Assembly: GCA_003994795.1 (NCBI GenBank)
Contig: AP018269.1
Span: 3,395,677-3,459,676 of the forward strand
Reading direction: 5' to 3'
Origin: Cylindrospermum sp. NIES-4074
Lineage (GTDB): Bacteria > Cyanobacteriota > Cyanobacteriia > Cyanobacteriales > Nostocaceae
DNA length: 64,000 bases
Made by a program: the position numbers and the translations under genes. Positions within the stretch are counted from its first letter, which is position 1, and each line of letters opens with the position of its first letter. Below are positions 45,295 through 53,824 of this stretch, one piece after another. A model generated the notes under the pieces. It saw only the letters and a program-made list of their open reading frames with translations, had not been told where the DNA came from and made no database searches.

Positions 45295-45406
45295 AATTAA
45301 TTCCTCTAATAACCAGAATTGAGAGAGCAAGCCTGGGGATAACTGAAATAGTTTCCCGTACTTATTACGATATTATCCCATCCAGGGGGATAGGATAGAC
45401 GCCAAA

Positions 45407-45499
45407 ATGGCAACAACACCTGGAAAGCCATACTACGGTTATTACTGGATACTGAGAGACGAGTACCTGATCCCCGTGCCTCAAATGTGTCACAATTAA
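45407..45499 (+). CDS. Possible 30-residue peptide
   Basis: ATG at 45407 to TAA at 45497-45499 encodes MATTPGKPYYGYYWILRDEY plus ten more residues. Its Tyr-rich text looks less random than the surroundings, but there is no clear ribosome site or known family. The 45295-45835 gap otherwise shows only an AT-rich promoter-like part near 45595-45610; a longer frame at 45622-45882 overlaps the next gene and is not called. Confidence 0.2.
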   Translation: MATTPGKPYYGYYWILRDEYLIPVPQMCHN

Positions 45500-45835
45500 C
45501 GGGTAATACACACCAGGGGCGGTTTTGAGTGATTTATTCAGAGGAGGCAAATTATTTATTTAGGAGAAAAAATCCCCTGGAATTCCGTAAATAAATGTTA
45601 TAATTAAGACAATTAAGATTTTTGAATGATAGCTTGATAAAAGCTGCTGACCCGAAAGGCGACTGGATAATGGCTACAAGGAAAAATTTAGTCACCATTA
45701 GAGGTACAGAGCAACTGAATTTAATCAATTTGAAAGAGGAGATATGTATTTCTGGGGCTGTGCGTCTGGAAATACTGCGTCCATTTATTTTTGGGCTTCC
45801 CCATCCCGCTCACAGAGCATTAACACCGAAGAAAA

Positions 45836-46399
45836 ATGAGCATTATTATTTGCCCTGGAATCCACGAACCACAGATAACTGAAAGCTTGATCACAGAGTT
45901 GTCGAAAGCTGCTGATAGCTCAAGCAGTCAAGATTTCAGGAAGATACTCGTTTTTCCAGAACAGGGGATTTTGACTTTATCAGCGTTTCATATTTTGCAG
46001 TTTTTGCACGATCGCTTGGGGAATGAGCTAAAATCGCCAGTTATATTCATTAGCTTTAGTGCTGGTGTAGTGGGAGCGATCGCCGCAGCTGTGAATTGGC
46101 AACTTTTGGGCGGTCATGTCAAAGCCTTTATTGCTATAGATGGATGGGGAGTGCCACTTTGGGGTAATTTTCCCATTCATCGGCTGAGTCATGATTATTT
46201 CACCCATTGGAGTTCAGCAATGCTTGGTGGGGGGCAAGATAATTTTTACGCCGACCCAGCAGTTGATCACTTATCCATGTGGCGATCGCCCCAAACTGTA
46301 CAAGGGAGGTGGGTAGACCCATCTATTGGTTTTTCTCCAACCAAAAATCCCTTAAGTGCTGCTGAATTTCTGCATCTGCTGATACAGCACTATGAATAA
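45836..46399 (+). CDS. Conserved cyanobacterial alpha/beta-hydrolase-like protein
   Basis: 187 residues: IIICPGIHEPQITESLITEL at the N-terminus, VFPEQGILTLSAFHILQFLH, and VIFISFSAGVVGAIAAAVNW, where FSAG resembles a degenerate nucleophile elbow. AFIAIDGWGVPLWGNFPIHR and DPAVDHLSMWRSPQ follow. The fold is probably alpha/beta hydrolase, although the elbow is not the classic G-x-S-x-G, so activity is uncertain. Similar hypotheticals are common in cyanobacteria as I recall. Confidence 0.7.
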   Translation: MSIIICPGIHEPQITESLITELSKAADSSSSQDFRKILVFPEQGILTLSAFHILQFLHDRLGNELKSPVIFISFSAGVVGAIAAAVNWQLLGGHVKAFIAIDGWGVPLWGNFPIHRLSHDYFTHWSSAMLGGGQDNFYADPAVDHLSMWRSPQTVQGRWVDPSIGFSPTKNPLSAAEFLHLLIQHYE

Positions 46400-46469
46400 A
46401 AATAGTCCGGACAATAGAGTTAGTAAGCAGGAGTGAGAAATAGGATGTTAGTCAGTTGGAAGGGGGAGT

Positions 46470-46525
46470 GTGTGCTGAGTGCTGAGTGCTGAGTGCTGAG
46501 TGCTGAGTGCTGAGTGGGGAGTGCT
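46470..46525 (+). repeat. Short tandem repeat, GTGCTGA heptamer
   Basis: Six or seven gtgctga units in a row, followed by gtgtgggga units and a C/T-rich tract (ccccctctcccccctctccc) at 46578-46610. Same type as 18924-19006. Confidence 0.9.
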
Positions 46526-46642
46526 GAGTGTGGGGAGTGTGGGGGGTGTAGAAAAGACAGAGAAAAAATATTCTTCCCCCTCTCCCCCCTCTCCCCCTGC
46601 TCCCCCTCGCTCCATCTACCCTAGTCATTACCTAAGTATCTG

Positions 46643-47905
46643 ATGTTTCCCACCGAACCTGCTGCTGTTAATAACGGCTTTGGCTCACTGCTAAAAAACC
46701 GTGGTTTTATGCTTCTGTGGATTGGGCAATTAGTTTCCCAATTGGCAGATAAGGTATTCTTCGTCTTGATGATTGCCTTGCTGGAGAACTACCCAGCACC
46801 TTCTTGGTTAGCGGAAAACTCCAAATACTCTACTTTGATGGTGGCGTTTACAGTCCCAGCGGTGTTATTTGGTTCCGCTGGTGGCATCTTTGTTGACCGC
46901 TTGCCAAAAAAGTTGATTATGATTGGCTCAGATGTGGTGCGCGGGTTATTAACACTGCTGATTCCCTTATTGCCAAGAGAGTTTCTCATTCTGTTGATTC
47001 TTACCTTTGCCATTTCCACTGTGACGCAGTTTTTTGCGCCAGCCGAGCAAGCAGCCATCCCCCTTTTAGTACGGCGCGAGTCTTTAATGGCGGCCAATGC
47101 TTTATTTAGCAGTACCATGATGGGTGCTTTGATTGTTGGCTTTGCCGTGGGAGAGCCGATATTAAGTCTGGCAAAAGAGTTGCTGGGAGAGAACTTTGGT
47201 CAAGAACTGATAGTAGGAATATTGTATATGTTATCGGCTGTAATTATGCAGCCGATAAATTTTAAAGACCATAAACACATTGAAGATTCTCCCGTCTTAA
47301 CTCACCCTTGGGCAGAATTCACAGAGAGTTTGCGCTATCTCCGGAAAAATCGGCTGGTGTTGAATGCCATGCTGCAACTGGTGACTTTATATTGCGTGTT
47401 TGCCGCCTTGACAGTCTTGGCAATTAGACTAGCAGCAGAGTTTGGCTTAAAAGAGAAACAGTTTGGTTTTTTCTTGGCTGCTGCTGGGGTAGGTATGGTT
47501 TTGGGTGCAGGAATTTTGGGACATTGGGGTAGTAAATTTCACCATAAACCCTTACCCTTAATCGGATTTTTGATGATTGCCCTGACGTTAGGGGTGTTTA
47601 CTTTTACTCACAGCCTGGCCTTGGCTCTGGGACTCTGTACATTGTTAGGTGTGGGTGCTTCTTTTGTGGGTGTGCCGATGCAAACTTTAATTCAACAGCA
47701 AACACCACCCACCATGCACGGTAAAGTCTTTGGCTTTCAAAATCATGCTGTCAACATCGCCCTTTCTGTACCCTTGGCAATTACTGGGGCTTTAACTGAT
47801 GCTCTGGGGCTGCGAATTGTGCTCATCACCATGAGTAGTGTAGTTGTGGTGATCGGTATCTGGGCTTGGCATAATACCCGGCGAGTCTTGCAAGATTTTA
47901 TCTAA
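46643..47905 (+). CDS. MFS transporter
   Basis: 420 residues with 10-12 hydrophobic helices. FMLLWIGQLVSQLADKVFFV and the loop GIFVDRLPKKLIMIGSDVVR are typical of the multidrug/lysophospholipid-type MFS branch. GLGVGASFVGVPMQTLIQQQ-like text (LLGVGASFVGVPMQTLIQQQ) is the second-half conserved region. Substrate is unknown. It precedes ilvB on the same strand by 135 bp with a probable separate promoter. Confidence 0.88.
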   Translation: MFPTEPAAVNNGFGSLLKNRGFMLLWIGQLVSQLADKVFFVLMIALLENYPAPSWLAENSKYSTLMVAFTVPAVLFGSAGGIFVDRLPKKLIMIGSDVVRGLLTLLIPLLPREFLILLILTFAISTVTQFFAPAEQAAIPLLVRRESLMAANALFSSTMMGALIVGFAVGEPILSLAKELLGENFGQELIVGILYMLSAVIMQPINFKDHKHIEDSPVLTHPWAEFTESLRYLRKNRLVLNAMLQLVTLYCVFAALTVLAIRLAAEFGLKEKQFGFFLAAAGVGMVLGAGILGHWGSKFHHKPLPLIGFLMIALTLGVFTFTHSLALALGLCTLLGVGASFVGVPMQTLIQQQTPPTMHGKVFGFQNHAVNIALSVPLAITGALTDALGLRIVLITMSSVVVVIGIWAWHNTRRVLQDFI

Positions 47906-48040
47906 ACAATGTAGAATCAATATTCTATTCTTATGCTTGCATTGGCAATTATGTAAGTATTTGATGGAATTTTTCTATTAAAATGAATTATTAAATACAG
48001 AATTGAAGCTCTAAATTTAGCTATAATTTGAGGTTTCCAA

Positions 48041-49957
48041 GTGCGTTCACACAGTGTCTCTGAAAGAGAATCGCTTTCCCCAATCAGTCTTCCACAATCT
48101 GAGAATCAAACCCAGTCTCCTATCTCTAACTCGATAGCCGTCACGCCCAAACGTGCATCAGGTGGTTTTGCCTTACTTGATAGCCTTCTGCGCCACGGCG
48201 TTGAATATATTTTTGGTTATCCTGGTGGGGCTATTCTCCCGATTTATGACGACCTGTATAAAGTCGAAGCTACTGGCAGTATTAAGCATATTTTAGTTAG
48301 GCACGAACAAGGCGCATCCCATGCCGCTGATGGCTATGCCCGTGCTACAGGCAAAGTAGGAGTATGCTTTGGTACTTCTGGCCCAGGAGCAACCAACTTA
48401 GTCACAGGCATTGCCACTGCCTACATGGACTCGATTCCGATGATTGTGGTGACAGGACAAGTGCCACGGGCGTCAATTGGTACGGATGCGTTTCAAGAAA
48501 CGGATATTTACGGCATTACTCTACCAATTGTTAAACACTCCTATGTAGTGCGCGATCCCAAAGATATGGCGCGAATTGTGGCGGAAGCGTTCCACATCGC
48601 TAGTACGGGGCGTCCGGGTCCAGTTTTGATTGATGTCCCCAAAGACGTAGCTTTAGAAGAATTTGACTATGTACCTGTGAAACCTGGTGCGGTGAAACTG
48701 CCTGGTTATCGTCCCACAGTTAAGGGAAATCCCCGCCAGATTAATGCCGCTATCCAGTTGATTCGGGAAAGTCGCCGCCCACTGCTGTATGTTGGTGGGG
48801 GTGCGATCGCCGCTAATGCTCACGAAGAAGTAAAACAACTAGCAGAATTATTTAATATCCCCGTCACCACAACCTTGATGGGTATTGGTGCTTTTGACGA
48901 ACATCATCCCCTATCTTTAGGAATGTTGGGGATGCACGGCACAGCCTACGCTAACTTTGCTGTCACAGATTGCGATTTGTTGATTTGTGTTGGTGCCAGA
49001 TTTGACGATCGCGTAACTGGGAAGTTAGACGAATTTGCCTCCCACGCCAAAGTCATTCACATCGACATCGATCCGGCTGAAGTTGGCAAAAACCGCGTTC
49101 CCGAAGTTCCCATTGTTGGGGATGTGAAACACGTTTTAACTGACTTGTTGCGTCGCTGTCAAAGCGCCAACACCAAAGCGACACCCAACCAAAACCAAGA
49201 ATGGTTGAACTTAATTCACCGTTGGCGGGAAGAATATCCTCTAGAAGTGCCCCACCATGCCGATAGTATGTCACCCCAAGAGGTGATTGTGGAAATTGGT
49301 CGCCAAGCCCCCACCGCATTCTACACAACAGATGTCGGTCAACATCAAATGTGGGCAGCGCAATTCTTAAAGAATGGCCCTAGACGCTGGATTTCTAGCG
49401 CTGGTTTAGGAACAATGGGTTTTGGTGTACCTGCGGCTATGGGTGCAAAAGTAGCATTCCCCGATGAAGAAGTTATTTGTATCAGCGGTGATGCCAGTTT
49501 CCAAATGTGCTTGCAGGAGTTGGGAACATTAGCACAATATGGAATTAATGTCAAGACAGTCATTTTAAATAATGGCTGGCAGGGGATGGTGCGCCAGTGG
49601 CAACAAGCCTTTTATGGTGAGCGCTACTCATGCTCAAATATGGAAGTAGGGATGCCAGATATTGAGTTTTTGGCTAAAGCTTATGGCATTAAGGGCATGG
49701 TGATTCGTCATCGGGATGAGTTAAAAGATGCGATCGCCGAAATGCTCGCACACAATGGCCCTGTAATTGTCAATGCCCAAGTCACCAGAGACGAAAACTG
49801 CTATCCAATGGTAGCCCCTGGCAAAAGCAACGCCCAAATGGTTGGTTTGCCCAAGCAAGCACCGAAAACCGCAGTTGAACCAGTTTATTGCAGCCACTGC
49901 GGCACGAAAAACCAACCCAGCCATAATTTCTGTGCTGAGTGTGGGACGAAGTTGTAA
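48041..49957 (+). CDS. ilvB: Acetolactate synthase large subunit with C-terminal zinc ribbon
   Basis: 638 residues. It condenses two pyruvates, or pyruvate and 2-oxobutyrate, in branched-chain amino acid synthesis, with ThDP, Mg and [23 protein letters not shown] and [20 protein letters not shown] (catalytic Glu) mark the ThDP-binding N-terminal domain; [20 protein letters not shown] and [19 protein letters not shown] mark the C-terminal pyrophosphate domain. The last 24 residues add a four-Cys zinc ribbon, [20 protein letters not shown], not part of the enzyme core. GTG at 48041 has GAGG upstream. A strong terminator follows. Confidence 0.95.
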   Translation: MRSHSVSERESLSPISLPQSENQTQSPISNSIAVTPKRASGGFALLDSLLRHGVEYIFGYPGGAILPIYDDLYKVEATGSIKHILVRHEQGASHAADGYARATGKVGVCFGTSGPGATNLVTGIATAYMDSIPMIVVTGQVPRASIGTDAFQETDIYGITLPIVKHSYVVRDPKDMARIVAEAFHIASTGRPGPVLIDVPKDVALEEFDYVPVKPGAVKLPGYRPTVKGNPRQINAAIQLIRESRRPLLYVGGGAIAANAHEEVKQLAELFNIPVTTTLMGIGAFDEHHPLSLGMLGMHGTAYANFAVTDCDLLICVGARFDDRVTGKLDEFASHAKVIHIDIDPAEVGKNRVPEVPIVGDVKHVLTDLLRRCQSANTKATPNQNQEWLNLIHRWREEYPLEVPHHADSMSPQEVIVEIGRQAPTAFYTTDVGQHQMWAAQFLKNGPRRWISSAGLGTMGFGVPAAMGAKVAFPDEEVICISGDASFQMCLQELGTLAQYGINVKTVILNNGWQGMVRQWQQAFYGERYSCSNMEVGMPDIEFLAKAYGIKGMVIRHRDELKDAIAEMLAHNGPVIVNAQVTRDENCYPMVAPGKSNAQMVGLPKQAPKTAVEPVYCSHCGTKNQPSHNFCAECGTKL

Positions 49958-49977
49958 GACTTTGTAACCATCTTTTG

Positions 49978-50008
49978 ACGCAGAGGATAAACACCTCTGC
50001 GTTTTTTT
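49978..50008 (+). terminator. Rho-independent terminator of ilvB
   Basis: Arms acgcagagg (49978-49986) and cctctgcgt (49994-50002) are perfect, with a 7-nt loop, followed by a T run to 50008. It lies 21 bp after the ilvB stop. Confidence 0.9.
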
Positions 50009-50080
50009 ATAAACCAAAGATTCCGTAAAGCAGCAACAGCCTGTGTATTTTTCTGCAATTTTATGGGAATCTTAATTCTC

Positions 50081-50234
50081 AGAGGATGTCTGAAAAGTTT
50101 TTGGTGATGTATCAAGCACCCGGAGATCCCCCTAAATCCCCCTTAAAAAGGGGGACTTTAAGAAAAATTCCCCCCCCTTAAAAAGGGGGGTAAGGGGGGA
50201 TCTCGATCAATTTTGATACTTCTCAGACATCCTC
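50081..50234. mobile_element. 154-bp MITE-like element with GAGGATGTCTGA termini
   Basis: Left end gaggatgtctgaaaagt and right end acttctcagacatcctc pair with one mismatch; tca flanks both sides as a possible target duplication. Inside are two GC-rich hairpins (cccccttaaaaaggggg and ccccccttaaaaagggggg), the same family as 33666-33700. Rest of the 49958-50360 gap: ilvB terminator only. Confidence 0.75.
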
Positions 50235-50360
50235 TCAGGAAGCAGCGTAATGCAAAATTCTTGGTTTTTTGACAAAAGGCATAATTTCCCTTATTGTCCC
50301 AAGATGTATAGCACTGCCGGAGATTGCCTCCTACAATTACAAAATTTTTAAAGGATAATT

Positions 50361-50825
50361 ATGCCTCAACGCAAGTTGCCGAAAAAAAGCACTAGTTCAG
50401 TGGCCTTAGAACCAGAAGTAGCGATCGCCATTATTGGACTTTTTTCTGCTGCTGCTGATGGTGAAGGTATCACCTCAACAGAAGAATACGCTTTGAGTGA
50501 ATTTTTAAGTGGCGTTGGTTTATTTGAAGATTACTCTGAAGAAGACTTTGAAGAGTTGACAGAACAAGTTGTCAGCTTGATAGAAGAAGAAGATCCAGAG
50601 GAACTAGTCGCCCAGGCGATCGATTCTTTACCCAATGAAGATTATCGGGAAGCCGCATATATCACTGCTATCTTGGTGGTGGGAATTGATGAAGAAGTAC
50701 CCGAAGCAGAACAAGATTATATTTCTGAACTTCAGGGTGCTTTAAATATTTCCGATGAACGCGCTCAAGAACTGATAGATGAATTGTTCGGGGAATATGA
50801 CGAAGATGAAGAAGAGGAAGAATAA
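50361..50825 (+). CDS. TerB-like (tellurite resistance B) protein
   Basis: 154 residues, very acidic. EPEVAIAIIGLFSAAADGEG and TSTEEYALSEFL match the first helix pair of TerB-type domains, and YITAILVVGIDEEVPEAEQD the second. The C-terminus is a run of Asp/Glu. A good AAGGA precedes the ATG. TerB proteins bind metal ions and are linked to stress responses; here there are no other ter genes. Role unknown. Confidence 0.75.
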   Translation: MPQRKLPKKSTSSVALEPEVAIAIIGLFSAAADGEGITSTEEYALSEFLSGVGLFEDYSEEDFEELTEQVVSLIEEEDPEELVAQAIDSLPNEDYREAAYITAILVVGIDEEVPEAEQDYISELQGALNISDERAQELIDELFGEYDEDEEEEE

Positions 50826-50943
50826 ATCTTTCTCTATGTGAATTCCTGATTTTGCAGACTTTCTTGAAGGCAAAATCAGGGAGAATTTAACAGTTGTAGG
50901 GTGGGCAATGCCCACCATTTTTTTCTGCGGTAGAAACTGGAGT

Positions 50944-51135
50944 TTAGAACGTAGAAGGAATGTGTAAAGGCTCAATTTGTGGTGCTTCCTGATTTCCTTC
51001 AACAGGGACAAAATGAATTTCCACAGCGTAACCAGCACCAGCAGCTAATTTAGTTAAAGTTTCCAGTTTAGGAATTTGTTTTCCCGATTCTATCCGTGCT
51101 AGCTGTGGTTGTTTAATCCCTATAGCGTTTCTCGA
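50944..51135 (-). pseudogene. Truncated XRE/HigA-type helix-turn-helix gene
   Basis: The minus strand encodes GIKQPQLARIESGKQIPKLE, TLTKLAAGAGYAVEIHFVPV and a short tail to the stop at 50944. This is the second half of an XRE-type HTH with the usual tail of HigA/HipB antitoxins. Upstream of about 51125 the expected first helix (Gly-Leu-Thr-Gln type) is missing; the frame runs instead into the ACACAGATAA repeat at 51174. It is probably a gene whose N-terminus was lost. No toxin gene is adjacent. Confidence 0.7.
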
Positions 51136-51173
51136 CAAGCGTGAGGTACAAGAAGAAGTTTTTAACCACAGAT

Positions 51174-51200
51174 AAACACAGATAAACACAGATAAATTTA
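51174..51200 (+). repeat. ACACAGATAA dispersed repeat, second copy
   Basis: aaccacagataaacacagat and one further unit; matches 19085-19120 in inverted orientation. It lies just before the Ap4A phosphorylase-like gene and beside the truncated HTH gene. Confidence 0.7.
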
Positions 51201-51209
51201 AGGAAAAAC

Positions 51210-52103
51210 ATGATACCAGAAAAAATATTGCTCAAACCTGGCACTTTATGGACAAGTGTCAAAGAACGAACCGAACACGCTTTAAAATGCGGGGCGCTAC
51301 TGTCGATACCGACGGAATTTGAATTTGTAGAACAGGATGGAGTGCGCTTTTTGGTGAGGGTTTTGGCTAACATTGACCGCAAAAAAGCAGCTAAGGAGAA
51401 ACAGGAAAAACAAACAATTGTTTCTGGTAAAGAGTTTAATCCTTTTCTGCCTTATGAAGAAGATTTATTTGTGGCAGATATTTCCGACACTCATGTATGT
51501 ATTTTAAATAAATTTAATGTTGTTGACTATCACTTGCTCATCATCACCCGTGCTTTTGAGGAACAGGAAAGCTTACTTACTCTAGAAGATTTTGCGGCTA
51601 TGTGGGCTTGTTTAGCTGATTTTGATGGTTTAGCATTTTACAATAGTGGCAAGGCTGCGGGAGCGAGTCAGCGACACAAGCATTTGCAAATTGTACCCCT
51701 ACCACTTGCACCTTCAGGGCCGCAAATACCCATTGAACCATTGCTGACTGCGGCAAAATTTCAGGATGCGATCGCTACTATCCCCAGTTTTCCTTTTATC
51801 CACGCTTTCACTACTCTAACTCCCCTAATGAGCGCCCAGACTATACTTGAGCGTTATCATAGCTTATTACAAGCCGTGAATTTACAGCCATCTGGGGCTT
51901 ATAATTTACTAGCCACGCGAGAATGGATGTTAATCGTTTTGCGATCGCATGAGGAATTTGAGTCTATTTCTGTCAATTCATTAGGTTTTGCAGGTGCGCT
52001 GCTGGTGCGAAATCAACAACAAATGCAGCTTCTCAAAGATTACGGGCCCATGACCATCCTCAAGAATGTTGCTGCTGTTGACGAGATTAGTAGTGGGAAA
52101 TAA
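51210..52103 (+). CDS. ATP adenylyltransferase (Ap4A phosphorylase) family protein
   Basis: 297 residues of the HIT superfamily GalT/Apa1 branch: NPFLPYEEDLFVADISDTHV, KFNVVDYHLLIITRAFEEQE, ALADFDGLAFYNSGKAAGAS-like text (CLADFDGLAFYNSGKAAGAS) and the catalytic RHKHLQIVPLPL with the H-x-H-x-Q motif. It splits diadenosine tetraphosphate with phosphate, giving ADP and ATP. AAGGA lies 6 nt before the ATG. The length is normal. Confidence 0.9.
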   Translation: MIPEKILLKPGTLWTSVKERTEHALKCGALLSIPTEFEFVEQDGVRFLVRVLANIDRKKAAKEKQEKQTIVSGKEFNPFLPYEEDLFVADISDTHVCILNKFNVVDYHLLIITRAFEEQESLLTLEDFAAMWACLADFDGLAFYNSGKAAGASQRHKHLQIVPLPLAPSGPQIPIEPLLTAAKFQDAIATIPSFPFIHAFTTLTPLMSAQTILERYHSLLQAVNLQPSGAYNLLATREWMLIVLRSHEEFESISVNSLGFAGALLVRNQQQMQLLKDYGPMTILKNVAAVDEISSGK

Positions 52104-52255
52104 TAGTAATTCAGCAACAGCGCTTGATGAAGTCATAGTAACTCCTACTCAAATTTTTTGAGAAAATCGTCCTGTGCATTCCCCTGAAGAAAGATTACCA
52201 ACTGCTAGAAGTTTGCAACAATTGAAGTGACAGCAGCTGTTGCAGAGGTAGAGAT

Positions 52256-53182
52256 ATGACAGATAGTAGTATAAGAATTGTTTCTTTGATTCCCAGTGGA
52301 ACAGAGATATTAGCAATATTGGGGTTGACTAATGCCATTGTCGGGCGATCGCATGAATGTGACTATCCCCCAGAAGTCCAACATCTCCCCGTATGTACCA
52401 AAGCGCGGGTAGACAGCAACGCTTCCAGCAGCAACATTCACGATGATATCAGCAATTTGTTACAATCTGCCCTGAGTATCTATGAAATTAGAATAGATGT
52501 TTTAGAACAATTAAAACCCACCCACATTATCACTCAAGACCAGTGTGATGTCTGTGCAGTCAGCTTTTCAGAAGTAGAAAAAGCTGTTGCTAGCCTCATC
52601 GACTCCTCACCCCAGATAATTTCTTTACAGCCGAATATTCTTACAGATGTTTGGACTGATATTGAGCAAGTCGGCAAAGCTTTTGGGGTAGACTCAGTAA
52701 AGGTGATAGAAAACTTAGAAGCCCGTGTAAAGATTTGTCAGCAAAAAATCCAAGGGCTTTCTTTAGCAGAACTACCGAAAGTGGTTTGCATCGAGTGGAC
52801 AGATCCTTTAATGACTGCTGCAAACTGGATTCCTGAATTAGTCAACTTAGCAGGTGGACAGACTTTATTTAGTGTTGCAGGTAAGCCTTCCCCTCAGTTA
52901 CAGTGGGAGACATTAATAGCCAGCAATCCAGATATCATTGTTTTTATGCCCTGCGGCTTTGATTTACATCGCACTCGGCAAGAAGCTAAGGTATTAACTC
53001 AACGTCCAGAATGGCAAAAACTCCACGCTACCCAAGCCGGTAGAGTGTTTGTGACTGATGGCAACGCTTACTTTAACCGTCCCGGCCCACGACTGGTAGA
53101 TTCTTTGGAAATTTTAGCAGAAATTCTGCATCCCGAAATTTTTGACTATGGCTATAAAGGTGTCGGCTGGGAACCATTTTAA
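52256..53182 (+). CDS. BtuF-like cobalamin/siderophore-binding protein without a signal peptide
   Basis: 308 residues of the periplasmic-binding-protein family of BtuF/FhuD type: RIVSLIPSGTEILAILGLTN, AIVGRSHECDYPPEV, KPTHIITQDQCDVCAVSFSE and FVTDGNAYFNRPGPRLVDSL. It begins straight with the first strand and has no signal peptide or lipobox, so it is probably cytoplasmic and not a transport component. Homologues are often called cobalamin-binding protein, but the ligand is unproven. The DQCDVCAV pair of Cys is a conserved feature. Confidence 0.82.
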   Translation: MTDSSIRIVSLIPSGTEILAILGLTNAIVGRSHECDYPPEVQHLPVCTKARVDSNASSSNIHDDISNLLQSALSIYEIRIDVLEQLKPTHIITQDQCDVCAVSFSEVEKAVASLIDSSPQIISLQPNILTDVWTDIEQVGKAFGVDSVKVIENLEARVKICQQKIQGLSLAELPKVVCIEWTDPLMTAANWIPELVNLAGGQTLFSVAGKPSPQLQWETLIASNPDIIVFMPCGFDLHRTRQEAKVLTQRPEWQKLHATQAGRVFVTDGNAYFNRPGPRLVDSLEILAEILHPEIFDYGYKGVGWEPF

Positions 53183-53184
53183 CT

Positions 53185-53288
53185 TATAGCAGTGGACAAA
53201 GCCGTTGGGACAAGCCGGCGGTAGACACCCTCAACAAGCGTACATTGTGAACTGATTGTTGTCCTAAGCTTCCTGTCCGTTGCTATAC
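53185..53288. mobile_element. 104-bp MITE with TATAGCAnnGGACA termini
   Basis: Left end tatagcagtggaca and right end tgtccgttgctata are inverse copies with two mismatches. It starts 3 bp after the stop of the BtuF-like gene and ends 2 bp before the next element (53291); the junction gttgctatacatatagcaac is itself a perfect palindrome. Confidence 0.75.
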
Positions 53289-53290
53289 AT

Positions 53291-53446
53291 ATAGCAACCT
53301 TCTCGGCGTTTAGGACTGTGTTGATTACTCAAAGCATTGAAGCATCTGGGTTTAGACTTTGGACTTTGGACTTTGGACTTTGGACTTTGGACTTTGGACT
53401 TTGCACTCAGCACTCAGCACTCAGCACTCAGCACTTTTCCATAGCA
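53291..53446. repeat. MITE-like element, copy 2 (TATAGCAA start)
   Basis: Begins tatagcaaccttctcggcgt, shares about 65 bp with copy 1 at 19161, then has six ggactttggacttt units and four cactcag units. The right end ccatagca is degenerate. It abuts the stop codon of the emfourin gene. Confidence 0.75.
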
Positions 53447-53749
53447 TCAAGCGGGACGCTTGGCAATGTTAGTCAGCCATTCAATCAAAGGTCTTAACGT
53501 ACTTGGTAATGCAGCTTCACTAACGGTGACTGTATGTTGCTGACCGTTATCTTCCACAGTTAACTTATATTGAAAGCGATCGCTTTGGGGAGTTGGGGAA
53601 GTAATTTGTGTAGCTAAATGAAAAAAATCGGCTACTTCTACCAATCGGGGTAACACATCAGCATCATGTGGTGGAAGTGTAGCTGTATCAACGGTCGTTG
53701 TCTTATTAATCCCAGCAAAGCCACCAGTGCGTTCAAATGTGATCCGCAT
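53447..53749 (-). CDS. Emfourin-type protease inhibitor
   Basis: 100 residues: MRITFERTGGFAGINKTTTV, LPRLVEVADFFHLA, YKLTVEDNGQQHTVTVSEAA. This matches emfourins, small inhibitors of M4 protealysin-like metallopeptidases encoded beside the enzyme. Its peptidase partner is directly upstream on the same strand (75 bp gap). It should bind the peptidase in the cytoplasm and keep it inactive. The stop lies at the edge of a MITE-like repeat. Confidence 0.85.
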   Translation of the reverse strand: MRITFERTGGFAGINKTTTVDTATLPPHDADVLPRLVEVADFFHLATQITSPTPQSDRFQYKLTVEDNGQQHTVTVSEAALPSTLRPLIEWLTNIAKRPA

Positions 53750-53824
53750 TATTTACTCTCCGTGGAAATTCTCAATCATGAATGATGAGAGATAGAATTA
53801 GCGATCGCTCATCATTCTTCTATC

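Noticed and set aside
45622-45882. 86-codon frame upstream of the hydrolase-like gene
   Set aside because: It overlaps the next gene's start by 47 bp in another frame and shows no family features.
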